From: Lichenostomus cassidix
Taxonomy: Eukaryota; Chordata; Aves; Passeriformes; Meliphagidae
Reading direction: 5' to 3'
Assembly: GCA_008360975.2 (NCBI GenBank)
Contig: CM039182.1
Coordinates: 83,173,405 to 83,237,404, forward strand
Length of the DNA stretch: 64,000 nt
The translations under genes and the position numbers were made by a program. Shown here one piece after another: positions 49,563 to 61,800 of this stretch. Below the pieces are notes generated by a model. It ran no database searches. It saw only the letters and a program-made list of their open reading frames with translations, and was not told the origin of the DNA. Each line of letters opens with the position of its first letter. The first letter of the stretch is position 1.

Positions 49563-50854
49563 GTCCCCCCCTGTATACACAATATTTAATTTTTTTTTTC
49601 TTCAATTATAGAGAAAACATCACCTACGGAAGGTGAATTTTTTTTACAGCTCATTGTCTGGGCTTGTGATAGCTACTCTGCAAGCAAGGAGAAAACTACT
49701 AAAAGCATTGTCTTCTGCCTCCACCAAACAAAAAAATTGCATCCCCTCAAACAGTTTACCATTGCTGTTTCACCCTTTAAAATAAAAGCTCTTCACCTCA
49801 GCTGCAAATAAGAAATGCCTAAGAAAAACTAACACAACTCTGGGTCTTAAGAAACTTTTGAGGTGTATTTGTAACCAGTTACAAGTGACAAGAAAAACAC
49901 ATTCTTGTCTCTTCAACACACTCTTACATAATTTGGCACAAGGCATAAGTAAATCAGCTGGTAAGCAGTGCCTGAACAAGACACTGAAACAGTAGCTTCA
50001 GTCTTTGTATAATATCTTCCAGCCTTCTCTTTATAATTTAAAACCTAGTCACAACAAGAGATAAATTTTTAATGGCACTATACAATTTGGGTAGCGTAGA
50101 GAAGGAGTTTATTTCATCAAAAAACTGTCATGTCTGGAGGTTGAAATAGCTTTTCATACTGAGTTTGTATTGCCATTATTCTGTTATTCATTGGCAGAAT
50201 TTATTAAAGTAGTGTTCTATTAACCCAATCACATACTTTGAGCAAAATCTCACTATAGTTGTTGCTCAAACTGCTGCTCCGACTTTCTATTCAGGGTTGG
50301 ATTTGTCATAAAATTTAAAGTAAAAATAAGTATACAGATTAAATGCATGTTTCTGAACTCTTTGTCTCAAGGTGACCAGTGAATCAGGAATTAAGAGATA
50401 ATACTCATGCTTCCAACACAACTTAGGAGTACTTGAACAATAATTTTTTCCCCTTATTTTACCAACTTTATTCTTTTTGCCACCAGTAATTGCTAAGAAA
50501 TTTTGGTCAACAATATTTGCACTTTCATGCACATTACGATTTATTGCTCTCATAATAGGATACAATATGGTCTTTTCCAGTCCTGTCACGATTTTCACCC
50601 TAAACCTTTCTGATAATTTTGCTAGAATAAGATCACCTCATTGGTAATGGGTCCTGCCTAGAAGGTGGCTCTTTATTTGGAAAATTTGTTCACACCACGT
50701 GCACAGAGCCTGTCCACAGGATTACCGCAGCATTTGTTTTCAATAGATGCTTTCCAACACTGGTAGGAGCTCTATGTATTAGAAGACAATTTAATCTCAA
50801 GGTAGGGTGCTATTCTAGTATCTGGTTCAGTCAGGAGGTTTTTGGCGGTTCTTT

Positions 50855-50912
50855 ATTTTTTTTTTTTTTTGGTTTGTTTGTTTGTTTTTGTTTTGTTTGT
50901 TTTTGTTTTTAC
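50855..50912 (+). repeat. Poly-T and TTTG low-complexity tract
   Basis: A T run leads into repeated GTTT and GTTTTT units. It is simple-sequence DNA. Confidence 0.85.
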
Positions 50913-52188
50913 TCTCTCTATTGAAGGAATAAGCAGAGGTCTTTGAAAAGTTTGCAGGGCAATAAATGTACATATTCCTATTTTCCCAATAGAACAGCTC
51001 TTTTGACAGATGTTTTCATTTCTTCTAGATCCATCAATACAGATTGCAAAGAGACAACAGAGTTTGGACTAGAAAGAACGTTTCTGCTTGTTATTAAGTG
51101 CTCTTAATAAACCCACCTCCTGAGTAAGTGCATTTCCTCCTTTTGCCAGGAAGTGGTCTCTACCTGAGAGGTGTCAGAAGTTTTAAAGTGATTTGTTACT
51201 GTACTCTGTGTTCTCTCAGAGTTAGAATACCTAATGGAGCTATATCAAGACTGCTAATGCACAGCTCATTCTTTCCATCACATCGTTATCACCAGATTTA
51301 AATACTAATCAACTAATAGGAAACAGCTAAGTTCAGATAAGAGAAGCTGCTTTTGAGATGGAAATTTCATTTGGAGATATTTTTCTTTCCACTCAGCACC
51401 ATTGTGCTAACATACAATACAAGTTGTTTTCACTGAGTAAACACCAGGAACCTACTTAGTGAACATAGAGCTGGAATAATTGTAAAACCTTCAATCCACC
51501 TCAAAAAGTATTCTCCCCAGTAATTTTTTTCCCCCAATGCATAGCTGATTCAGTGCTAGTCAGGTACATGCTCAAATATGGTGCTTAGTGAAGAGAACTG
51601 CACCCTTTTGGGAACAAACTAGGAACTACTGTAAAGCTAAGGCTGGAGGTGGATCCCAGTTTGTCACTGAGATCTCAGCCCACAAGGCTCTGGCCTTTTC
51701 TCAAAGGTGTTTTATCATGATGTTCACAACTGCTTTTTTATTTTGTTTATTCAGTGGACAATGAATCACTGTCTAGGTTGAAGAGTAATTGGCAATTCCA
51801 GGGGATTTCTTGCTGAAAGACAAGACATCTCTACATTTAACCTGCCCAACTGGTTTAAACAAACTATGTTTGGCTCTTGTAGATCCCACAAAGAATCTTT
51901 GTTTCCCACTGATTCCCCCCAAATCCTCCCCCACCCCTATTTTACTTCTTCCAGTTAGCAATTACTTATTTTGCTGCATGTAAATAATTCAATTACTAGG
52001 ATTTGTAAATTGTTATAATCTCAAAAAGCTCAGTCTTTGCTCCTTCACTGCCTTCCCCATCACCTTGACCAAGATGATAGAGATTCTGACAAAAAACTCC
52101 AGCCTCTTCTTTCCAGGAACAAAAAAAGCCATCACTGTTTTTTTTCCCCACAATATATTCTAGAGATATGGTTCATTTAATCTACACC

Positions 52189-52204
52189 TTTTTTTTTTTT
52201 TTTA
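52189..52204 (+). repeat. Poly-T run
   Basis: Uninterrupted T run followed by AAAATAC. No associated element recognised. Confidence 0.75.
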
Positions 52205-54124
52205 AAATACAAAGAAGTCAGAAGAATTTGCTTCTTAACATAGTAAGGCCTATAGTTTTAACTGTTATTTTTTAAAAGGCCTTATGACTAGATTAGGGAA
52301 AATCAAATATAATCCAAAAAGCCAACTAAGCTGTTTTCATTAAGGCAAAGCTTGGTTAGATTATTTCTGGAGATTTGGAGCCAGGATCCTCATTTACAGA
52401 TTTACAGAAAAAAGATAAAAAATATGAAAAACCTCTAAGATACATGGAAATTCAAGAATTAGTTTGAGATCTGAGGCTATTTTCTGACAGTTTGTGTTCA
52501 AAATAATTCAACCAAATGATGTGCAGATGGAAAATAAGACTAACTTCTGAAATCTTTGAAGAGAATACATCCTTTCAGCAAATGCAAGGATTTGGAATCC
52601 AAACAACAAAAAAAAGAAGAAGTAAAAGGTATAAAGCATGGTTTTCAAGGCAGAAATTTAGCTGAATTCTGGACCAATCTGGATGGCAAAGCCACCTTTA
52701 ATTATGTATTCATTTCTATGCTGAGGCTGCTCCCATGCTGGGAGTGTGAATAGAATACACTGAACTAATTTTATTTGAACTCATTTTACTAATTTTCCAC
52801 TTGAAAATTAAGGCATAATTGAATATTTCTCTGATTAGACATGTTTGTCAGTAGTTGCTTCACTGGCTACTGGAACTGTAGATGGTTCTGAAGTGTAGGT
52901 AGACAGCCAGAAACAAATACACTTTTTAGGTGGATTGCTAATGGAGAAGGAGTTTAATCTCATCCCAGAGAAACATGCACTGCCCTGTAGTGTTTGGAAT
53001 GGAGACTGAGCAGGGGAATCATCCAAACCCCAGCTCCCTGAACAAGCTATGCAAAAGTATTGCCCTCTCGTGGCTCATGTTTCACTGATGTCTTGGAATC
53101 ATAACCAAAACTGTATAAAATTCCTACTAACATCTGAGAACAGGAATTAGCTTATGCAGAGGTAGCTTTTCTCACATGGGGAAAAAGGCATTGATATTTC
53201 AAGATATCCACTTTTTAAACTGTGGATTTCATAACTATATGGACAATTTAAGAACAATATCCTCTTGTCAGTTTCTTCTTTGTAGATTTTTCACGTGTTA
53301 AATATTATTTTTAAATAAAATCACGTACAATAATTGTCCAGCCGTTATTTCAGGAACCATACGTATAATACCAGGTATTTTCAAAAATGCACATAAGCAC
53401 AAGTTGATTAACTAACCTTGGGTTTTTTTACTTTATAAATGCTGCATTTCTGAGCTCAACTCTTGCTTTCTGTGAACTCTTTCCAATCGCTGCTTTAAAA
53501 TGAAAACTTTCTAACTACTCTTTTAAAATCAAAACTTCACAAGTAATACTGCTAACTTGAATGCTTGCTGGAAGGAAAGACAAACAGAACTTGAGTACAA
53601 ATCCCACAGATATTCAGAAAAGTATTTATGGAAAAATTTGTTTGTCAGGCTATGGGTCCTACAATAACTGCTCAAGTCACATCATAAGACTTAAGGAAGA
53701 TGTGCTTCTGCATCAACACAATGAAGTTCAGGTGTCCAAAGGCAGCACCTTCCTTCTGTCTGGGTACTCAGAATTGTGTCTCTGCCTTGAAATGTTGAAC
53801 TGCGGAAAGTGTGGGACATCTGCTCTGCTGGAAGGGAAGAAAAAAAGGAAAAAAAAAACAACTCCCAAAAAACCCCCCAGGAATAAAACCCCAGAAGCCC
53901 TTAAATCAGAGAACTTTTCTTGGCCCTGGGAGGGAAGGTCCATTTGGGGTAGGGAAAACAGGGTAAGTGGCAAGGGGGTGGAGAAGTCACCACTTCCTCT
54001 TGCTGTCTGCAGCACACTGGGTTGTTCAGGCTGCTGAGCACTGGCTGTCATGGGGAAACTTCTAAGTTGTGGGGTAAGGGTCTCAAAAATGTGAAATGTA
54101 CCAGGCCATGTAGCTTTTTGCTTT

Positions 54125-54345
54125 CATAGAATCATTAAGGTTGGAAAAGACCTCCAAGATCATCAAGCCCAATCTTTGACTAAACACCACCACACCCACT
54201 AGACCATATCACAGAGTGCAATGTCTACTTGGTTTTTTGAACAGTTCCAGGGATGGTAACTGTATTATCTCCCTGGGCAACCCGTTCCAATGCCTGGCCA
54301 CCCTTTCTGTGAAGAAATTCTTCCTGAAGAAGGTTTAATTGGAAC
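54125..54345 (-). mobile_element. CR1 LINE 3' fragment, minus orientation
   Basis: The reversed 3' end (CATAGAATCATTAAGGTTGG; AAGACCTCCAAGATCATCAA) is followed by the CACTAGACCATATCACAGAG region and the TTTCTGTGAAGAAATTCTTC coding part. It is of the same subfamily style as the 42.1 kb copy. Confidence 0.9.
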
Positions 54346-57300
54346 AGTACTAATTTGGCTGATAGCCTAAGCCTCGGAGAGTTGTCAAAGTTAGTCTGCA
54401 TTTTCCATCCAGGAGGCAAACTTGTTACTATTAGTGCCTCACCTACATACATTACTATATTTCTTCAGAAGATTTCGTGCCAAGAAGAAACAAATTCAAG
54501 GCAAGAGAGCATAATCCACAGAGAAGCATGATATGTCCCCATTTCCCTGAATCCATAGGTATGACTACTGTTTTATGCAAAAACGCTCAATAGACTAGAA
54601 ATAAATTAACAAAAAGAAAAACAAAAAAACCCTCAATATCTGTGAAATGAAATTCCTGCTGTATTGTACCACCACTTATGTCCCTTTAAAAGTACTGACT
54701 GGTACCCATAGGAATGTGTTGTGATTTTCACATGTCCTGTGAAGACAAGACGTGACAATCCCTCACAGGTACAAAAGCAACACTGAAGATGGGTTATTTG
54801 CTGGTATCTTGCATAAATGAGCTTGTGCTAAACCAACTGATTCACCATCTGCAAAACTCTGAGCTATAAGTAAACAAGATGTTCTGTTTAATTTAGGTGG
54901 TATTTTGATCTCATCATGTCTAACAATTTCATGCGTGTCTTAGTTTTGCTTTTTATTCTGATCTGGGTCACTTTTTCCCTACTACTGTGTAAACAACCAC
55001 CTCTCCAGGTTATTCAAAATCTTCTCCATGCATTACAAGCATAGAAATTTCAAGAACGACTGGTGATTTGGTGAATCTTCATATTTCTATAAAGATTTGG
55101 ATGCAGACAGTTTAACATTCCTAATAGTACAGTTTCTCTAAGTCTCAATCAGGGATCCTAAGTCTCAATCAGGAATCAAAACCAAAGTTCTTCAAATAGA
55201 AATCTACCCTTTAAAATATTGACAACTCTTTCAATTTCATTTGTTAGTTTCTGTTTCCTAGAAGTCACCTTCATAAAAATTACCCATAATAGTACAATCT
55301 CAATGTCAAACTTTGTTGTTTTTCTTTTAAATGTATAAATTTTAATGAAATAAGATATTGACTTGTTATTTCAGTGCATACTTACCTTTAGGCTCTAGAA
55401 AAAGTTCTAAATAACAAGACTTGTTGAAATGACAGTCTGTATTTATGATTCAGTAGTTGGTTATTTAAGCATTGTCAGAACAGAAATTGGTTAAACAGTG
55501 AGGAAAATGTACGGAACATCAGCGTAAAAGATGAAAGTCCCTTTAAGGCAGCAAGCTGGGGGTTTGCCCAGACCATTAATTCTTAGTGTCATTGCTTGAA
55601 GGCTCAGGAGCTGTCAACATGAATGTTTTGACAGCTTGTACAGGTATGTGCTGGTCTTTCCTAAATTTCAAAGTGATATTATCTGATTTGTTGACAAGAA
55701 CTGTCCATTCACTTTTTGGGTGTTGGCCTCAGCAGACGAATATCCGTCTGCCAACACTGCTGTTCAGCACTGCTGGCAGCCCACAGGAGCAGGCAGTGAC
55801 CCAAGGGGAGCACCCCCTGTGCAGTGGGATGCTCTCAGCTCCTGTCTGAAAAAATGTGGAGCCTGTTCTTATCACAGCTCTGAAGTTCTAAAACATATAT
55901 CAAGGTAACTAGACCATAGTGATACCCCAAAGCCGCATGTTTTGTTGTTTACTTGTTTTTAAAGAATATTTGTCTATTACAGGTAATTTTCTGTCTTACT
56001 TGAGTATGTTTTTCCACAACTTTTTTCTGAATGTATTCCGTTTCCTTTTACACGTTGCAGCCAACATGGTGTATGAGCTCACAATCTTTTGTATTTTCTG
56101 CTTATACAGGGTACCTGAAGACTAAGTGGCAGCCACCACTGCTTTGGCAAAGGCATTGAAAACATATCTCTGTTCTCTTCAGAGGATAGAAGAGAACTAA
56201 AGTTTTGATTTCAAAGGATATAAAGTGTCTAGCACTAATGCTTGAGAAGTAAAGGACTTGTTTAAACACCTGTGGAGCAAGGGTGATGGAGAACAGGCCC
56301 AAAACTTTCACATGAGTTTTATTCTCTGTGTTTTTCCTGTGCCTGTTGGCAGGAGAGAAACAATGAAGAACCTGCCATTCTCTTCCTCTTTCTTTCAGGG
56401 AGACTCTCTGACTGTATGTTTGAACACATCACCTGACCAGAACCTGTCCTTCAAGACAAGATTGATTAAACACTGTAGGTTAATCAAATACAGACATCAG
56501 CAAGAGCATAAAGCAGTATTTGTCCTAGAAACAATACCTTGCCCCAAGGCTTATGAAAATACAACAGCAACACATTACAGCATAGAGCAACGTATGAGGC
56601 AACTCATGATTGCAAATAAAGTTTGTTGACAAACACCTGCCTAATATATTATTTATCTATTGCCTGGCCAGCACTCTTATAAGCTTACAATGTTTTCCTG
56701 GGCTAAGGAGGAAAACTCTGCTTGATTTTCCATACCATATTTAATTCATTAGATTAGAAAACCCCAGAAAATATTAAGAAACAGTTATTCAAAACTAGAT
56801 CCATTTGAATGCCTGGGAGGCTATCTACATAAAAGAGCTGTTTCATAGAAAAGGAGTAATAAAAAACCAGAGATACTCTCAGGATGTCTTTTGTCCTAAG
56901 TCTTCTGTACACTTCTGTGTACAGAAATGGTGAAATAACTTAATTCCTAAGTAGCACATGTATATGGGTACCTGAAGCCATGAAGTTGTGCTCACAGCAT
57001 TGCAGAACTAGAAGAGATGCAGATCTAATCAGCCAAGATGAAACACCAGGCTGCTGTCAGGCCTCAAGATACCTTGATTTGCTGTGCTGTATACACAGCA
57101 CAAGATTCTGATGGAAAGTGCACCCCAACATGGCCAGCCTGAGAAGCCTGAAAAAACCCCCAAACTATAAGCCATTCCACCCTAAAACTCACACAAAGTC
57201 TATTTTGACTTTTCATAAAACTCAATGTAGTTTTTGTTTCTCTGACTTCAATAATCATGTCTTCCTAACCGCAGAGACTTTTCAAACTATTATGCTTATC

Positions 57301-57454
57301 AAATATATTTCCTACCACAGAACTTCAAAAGAAAGAAAGTGAAGCTATATATTTTTAATAGTTTGAACCAATGACCTTTGGAGTTGGAGAGCAGCACAAA
57401 CAGTGCCTCTCACTTTGTGTTGTGATCATCCTTACTATTATTTATACTGACTTA
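54346..57454. other. Unassigned intergenic stretch
   Basis: No gene seen. It includes a 20-bp tandem duplication at 55138. The open frame at plus 56258-56629 has no recognisable domain. Confidence 0.4.
55138..55177 (+). repeat. 20-bp tandem duplication
   Basis: CTAAGTCTCAATCAGGGATC is followed directly by a copy with one change (G to A at position 17). This looks like a recent slippage or duplication event. Confidence 0.85.
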
Positions 57455-57933
57455 AGAAGGACATGGAGCTGCTAGAACTCGCCCAGAGGAGAGCCACAAA
57501 AATGGTCAGAGGTCTGGAGCACCTCTGACCTACGTAGACAGGTTGAGAAAGTTGGGGCTGTTCAACCTGGAAAAAAGCAGGCTTCAGGGAGACCTTATCA
57601 GAGCACCTTCCAGTACTTAAAAGGAGCTCAAGAAAGCTGGAGAGGGAAAGGCATGTAGTGGGAGGACAAGTGGGAATGGCTTTAAATTGAAAGAGGGCAG
57701 ATTTCGATTTGATATCAGGAAGCAGTCCTTTAATGTAAGTACTGTGAAGGTGGTGAGGCACTGGAACACTTTGCCCAGAGAAATTGTGGGTGCCCCATCC
57801 CTGCAAATACTCAAGGTCAAGTTGGCCTTTGAGAAACCTGCTCTGATGGGACGTGTCCCTGCCCATTAGAGGGGGGGTGGAACGAGATTATCTCCAGAGT
57901 CACTTGCAACCCAAAACATTGTATGATTTTGTT
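57455..57933 (+). mobile_element. CR1 LINE 3' fragment, plus orientation
   Basis: About 480 bases start at AAGAAGGACATGGAGCTGCT and run through the ORF2 C-terminus (GRFRFDIRKQSF, VVRHWNTLPREIV) to the 3' tail ending near TTGTATGATTTTG. A plus frame at 57687-57869 keeps the last coding segment open. It carries a G run of seven near 57871. Confidence 0.93.
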
Positions 57934-58757
57934 TTTAAGTCCTCACTAAAAGCCCTTGGCTTACTGCTGCCCTGAATAATTATCTGTTATTTGGACATTC
58001 CAGAAAATGCACTGAGTGCCTTCTGGTCTCAGACTGCTTTGTACTGTCTTGCTCTGATTAAGAGAGACCATGAACTTCGCTAGAGATTCATTTTTCAAAA
58101 AGTCATGAGGTTCCAGCATGTCAGCATTCGGATGACAATAGCATCTGGACTTGCTGAATAATGAATTTCCAGAAAGAATCAATTCAGCTAAACTTTTCAC
58201 AATTAGACTTTTGGGAGTGCTGTGACAGCTGAGTCATATAAATATAATATACAAGCATGTTTTTAAAAATGTATGCACAAATGCACTTTTCCTTAGAAAG
58301 GAGCTAAGCTGCTCATAATACACAAATTCACAAGGCAAAGGAAAATGTTAAAACATAAAACCATTACCTCTTCCAACCTGTCCTTTTAATTGCAATTCTT
58401 CATTGAATTCCAGCTCTAGACCTGATACAAAGGGGCTGCATAACTAGCTAATGGACTACTATTCTACTGGCTAACACTACTCTGAATCTCACCATTTACT
58501 TTGGCTCTGAAAATCAGAATTTGGATAGGAATGCATAGTCCAAATACACAATTTTCAGAAAATGCTGCATAAAACATTCAGAGCAGCTGTTGGTGTATGC
58601 AGTTGGCAAGTGTCCTCTGTGATAGTGAAAGACCTTTCCCTAAATGCATTTTGATAATTCTAGAAAAGCTTTTATTTTTATTTCATGACAGAAAGCCATA
58701 TGGGCAGAAAATTAGAGTGCCTTCATTACAGCATTACTCCAAAGACAACTTCCAGAA
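57934..58757. other. Unassigned stretch between two CR1 fragments
   Basis: AT-rich; no gene or repeat recognised. Confidence 0.4.
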
Positions 58758-58812
58758 ATAATAGAATGGTTAGGGTTGGAAGGGACCTTAAACATCATCT
58801 AGTTAAACACAA
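58758..58812 (-). mobile_element. Very short CR1 3' end, minus orientation
   Basis: Only the terminal 3' region is present: AATAGAATGGTTAGGGTTGG, then AAGGGACCTTAAACATCATC. After about 55 bases the match stops. Extreme 5' truncation is common for CR1. Confidence 0.8.
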
Positions 58813-61800
58813 TAAAGTGTTTTGAAAGGATGGGGCAGGTTTATTATTTTGGTCCAAGGCTGAGACTCCACAACGGTAGGAATAAAGATGAACTTTATAC
58901 AAGAATAGTTACTAATAAATGCTATGATTCAAAGTTTCAACTTCAAATTTCTCTTGCAATTACCTGAAATAAAGATTGGCCTAGAAGACATGCACAGTAC
59001 AGGCAGCTTATCCTAATTCAAATATTAGCTGAGTTCTAAATTTAAATCTTATATTTCTAATTACCTGTAGATCATTTACCTAGACACACATACAGTGTCT
59101 TCCAGAAAGGCTGAGTGTGACACTCAAGCCCAAATATTACAGACAGGAATCAAGTGTGATGGTGACAAACTCCCAGCATTGTATCTTCATTTCAGTGAAT
59201 AGTAAAGCAGCAATGTCTGATAACTTAAAGTGGCAAATTAGGTGCCATTCCAGTCAGGAAAAAAAAAAAAAGGGTGAAAAAGGCTGCTTCATCTAATAAA
59301 CAAGTTAATGCAGAAAGAACTTCAGAGACCCAGGACTTTCATTGTTCTCTGGGCACATTTGCCAAGAAGTGAGATAACATGTAATAGATGCTAAAAAGAA
59401 ACTTTCTTCCTCCTTCATACTTCTCCTACCAATCATTTATCTCATGGCTTTTCTCACATATTCCCAAGTTGAGCTCATCCTTTATTGCAAAGGCTTGCCT
59501 GGATCTGGTTGATCTCTTGGGTAAGATTCAGCCTGAGAAAAAGCATAGGAAGAATTCAACCTTTAACCTTTGGCTTCCAGACTGCTATGAAGAACAAAGA
59601 CATCTTTTCACAGGACAACAAAGTGATCAGCATTGCATCATCAAGCTTTGGATTTCTAGAGGAGATGAATTTACAAGTTTCATTTTATAAAAGAATCTCA
59701 TTTTCACAGTTTTTCTTCTTGCTGTTTTGTGCCATCATAAATGAATGCATGTGTAAACTGGGGGAAGGAGGCCAGTGGGAGAAAGAGAGCGAGGAGAGAT
59801 CCTTGCCAGTGCTTCTGATACCAAAGCTGCAACAGCAGATTTTTTTATTCCTCCCTTTCAGAGAAGTCCACAGAACTGAAGCAGTCAAAGCAAGTCCTTC
59901 CCCATTACAAGGTCTCCTGCTGAGGCATTTCCACACTTACTTCTCTTTGGTTTGTGTTACTCTTTATCTATGATCACCTTGAAACAAAGCCTATTATGCT
60001 GAAAAAGGGAGCACACATGGGTAGAGCACAGTCTAATACACCCAGCCCCTCCCTATAAGGCCATCTTACCATGAAGAAAGAACCAAAATATTTTAAAAGT
60101 TTAGAGATGCAGCAGGCATCTCAGAAGAGATAGAGGTTTATTTGTTCTAAAGTAAATTGCCCTGAGATGATGATTTCCCGTTGTTATTTTTGGTCTAATA
60201 ATGTAAAATTGCTTGATCATCAACCTTTACTGCCCAAACAAATAAAGGTGATGGCAGAGTGTATTTTGGCCAGTCACCTCCTCTTTAGAGGTGCTAATTA
60301 AAACATTGATCCTGAGGTTTTTTGATGATGTGATTTGGTGATGCTCCAAACCCTCTCAGTTCTGTCATTCTTGTAGAGGTTGCAGTTAAGAGAAACAAAA
60401 CAGACATACCAACACAAAACCACAAGAAAGCAGCAGTTGCTGTTAAAAAAAAAAAAAAATACACAAAAACATCTTTCATGGAGGTGTCCAAGTATATTCT
60501 GTAAGAGAAATTGTATGAAGTTTGGTCAAAATGAGCTTGCTCTCATACATAATATATAGCTGAAGTGGCAAGTTTGAATGACAAAAGTATTAACTGCCTT
60601 TTCTTTCTCCCTAGAGATTGTTATGTCTCAGCTTTAAATTAAAAGAAATTAAAGCCCTTACACAGTGAAACAAAACCTCTCACCTGCCTCATGCACACAG
60701 GACAACTCCCTGCCTTTGGAGAGTGCAGCTGCAAAATGAACCACGTGCAGAGCAGGTGACATTTCTCAAGGCATTGCTAATTTTACTCTTTGTAGTTGTG
60801 ATGAGCAACTCAACTCTTCCCATGCCAGCTGACAGATAGGGCTTGTGACACTTACCTGTCCCAATTTTTAGACCTCCACATAAAAGAATGGATGATAAAA
60901 AAAGACAGCAGGTATAGTCAGGCCACTCTATTTTAAGATTATCACTGGTCACTTCCACTGGCAGTAGAAAATGTGCTAGTCGCACTAATGACATTAAAAA
61001 GAGATTAAAAATAATTAAGGAAGTGCAGTGTGTTGTGCCAAAAGAGGTCAGTAAGGTAAGATGCTGTCATAAGGCATCATGAAAATACCAACTACTCAAA
61101 GTACATAACAAATAAAGGTAATTTTGAAACATGTACCACTAATCCAAATTCCTAACACAGAAACCAGTAAATACTTTCCAAATTTTGTTCTTTGTTCATG
61201 TACCTGAGCAGAAAAAAAATGGATAGGGATTGTTTCATTTTACTGTAAATTGGATATTTGAATGGTCCTAATATTGGACTCAAAGAATTTCAAAATACAT
61301 TGAAACTCATGGAAGAAATTAGGTCCTTCAGCTTACAGTGCCCACAAGAACATTTGGTCAATTAATTCTTTTTCTCTTGGGTGAGATAATTTTTTTTTTA
61401 ATGAGGAAATTTTTTGTTAAGGATTTGTAATTCTGGCCAAGGATGTGACACTCTTTCTTAGTAGGTTTCAACTCAAAGTTAAGCAAAACCAAAGATACCT
61501 GTCTGGGGAAATGCAAAGGTGGGTTTGACACTCAAGAATATATAATAGAATTTAAAACCGTTCCTTCTACATTTCTGCGAGTACCCTAATGACCAGAAGA
61601 ATTAGCTATTTTTGGGTAAGAAAATTGAAGCTGAAGAGCAGAAGCAGGCACACTATTGGTGCAAAAAGACTGACCTGACCTACATTGCAGTAGCTCACGT
61701 TTTTAATCATGGAATATCACTGTTTCAGTTGTATTGTTTTAGCAACTGTGATGTGGGTTTGTTGGGATATTTACAGACTAGTGACAATTGTAACATCATA

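Larger units (their letters stand above)
42916..54124. other. Unassigned intergenic stretch without CR1
   Basis: About 11 kb of mostly AT-rich DNA in which I see no gene and no CR1. Four plus-strand open frames follow each other at 43.9-44.9 kb but show no family resemblance. Simple repeats are a GT run near 49.54 kb, T/TTTG tracts at 50.85 kb and poly-T at 52.19 kb. An A-rich tract lies at 53.84 kb. Confidence 0.4.

Noticed and set aside
53561..54037. 158-codon plus-strand open frame with an internal donor-like AGG|GTAAGT near 53962
   Set aside because: The Lys-rich middle is translated A-rich simple sequence; no domain, no clear acceptor.
59485..59973. 162-codon plus-strand open frame
   Set aside because: No domain, no gene context; length within chance expectation.
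60300..60370. TGATGATG followed by GGTGATGC, like C and C' boxes of a C/D snoRNA
   Set aside because: No CTGA D box at the required place and no closing terminal stem.
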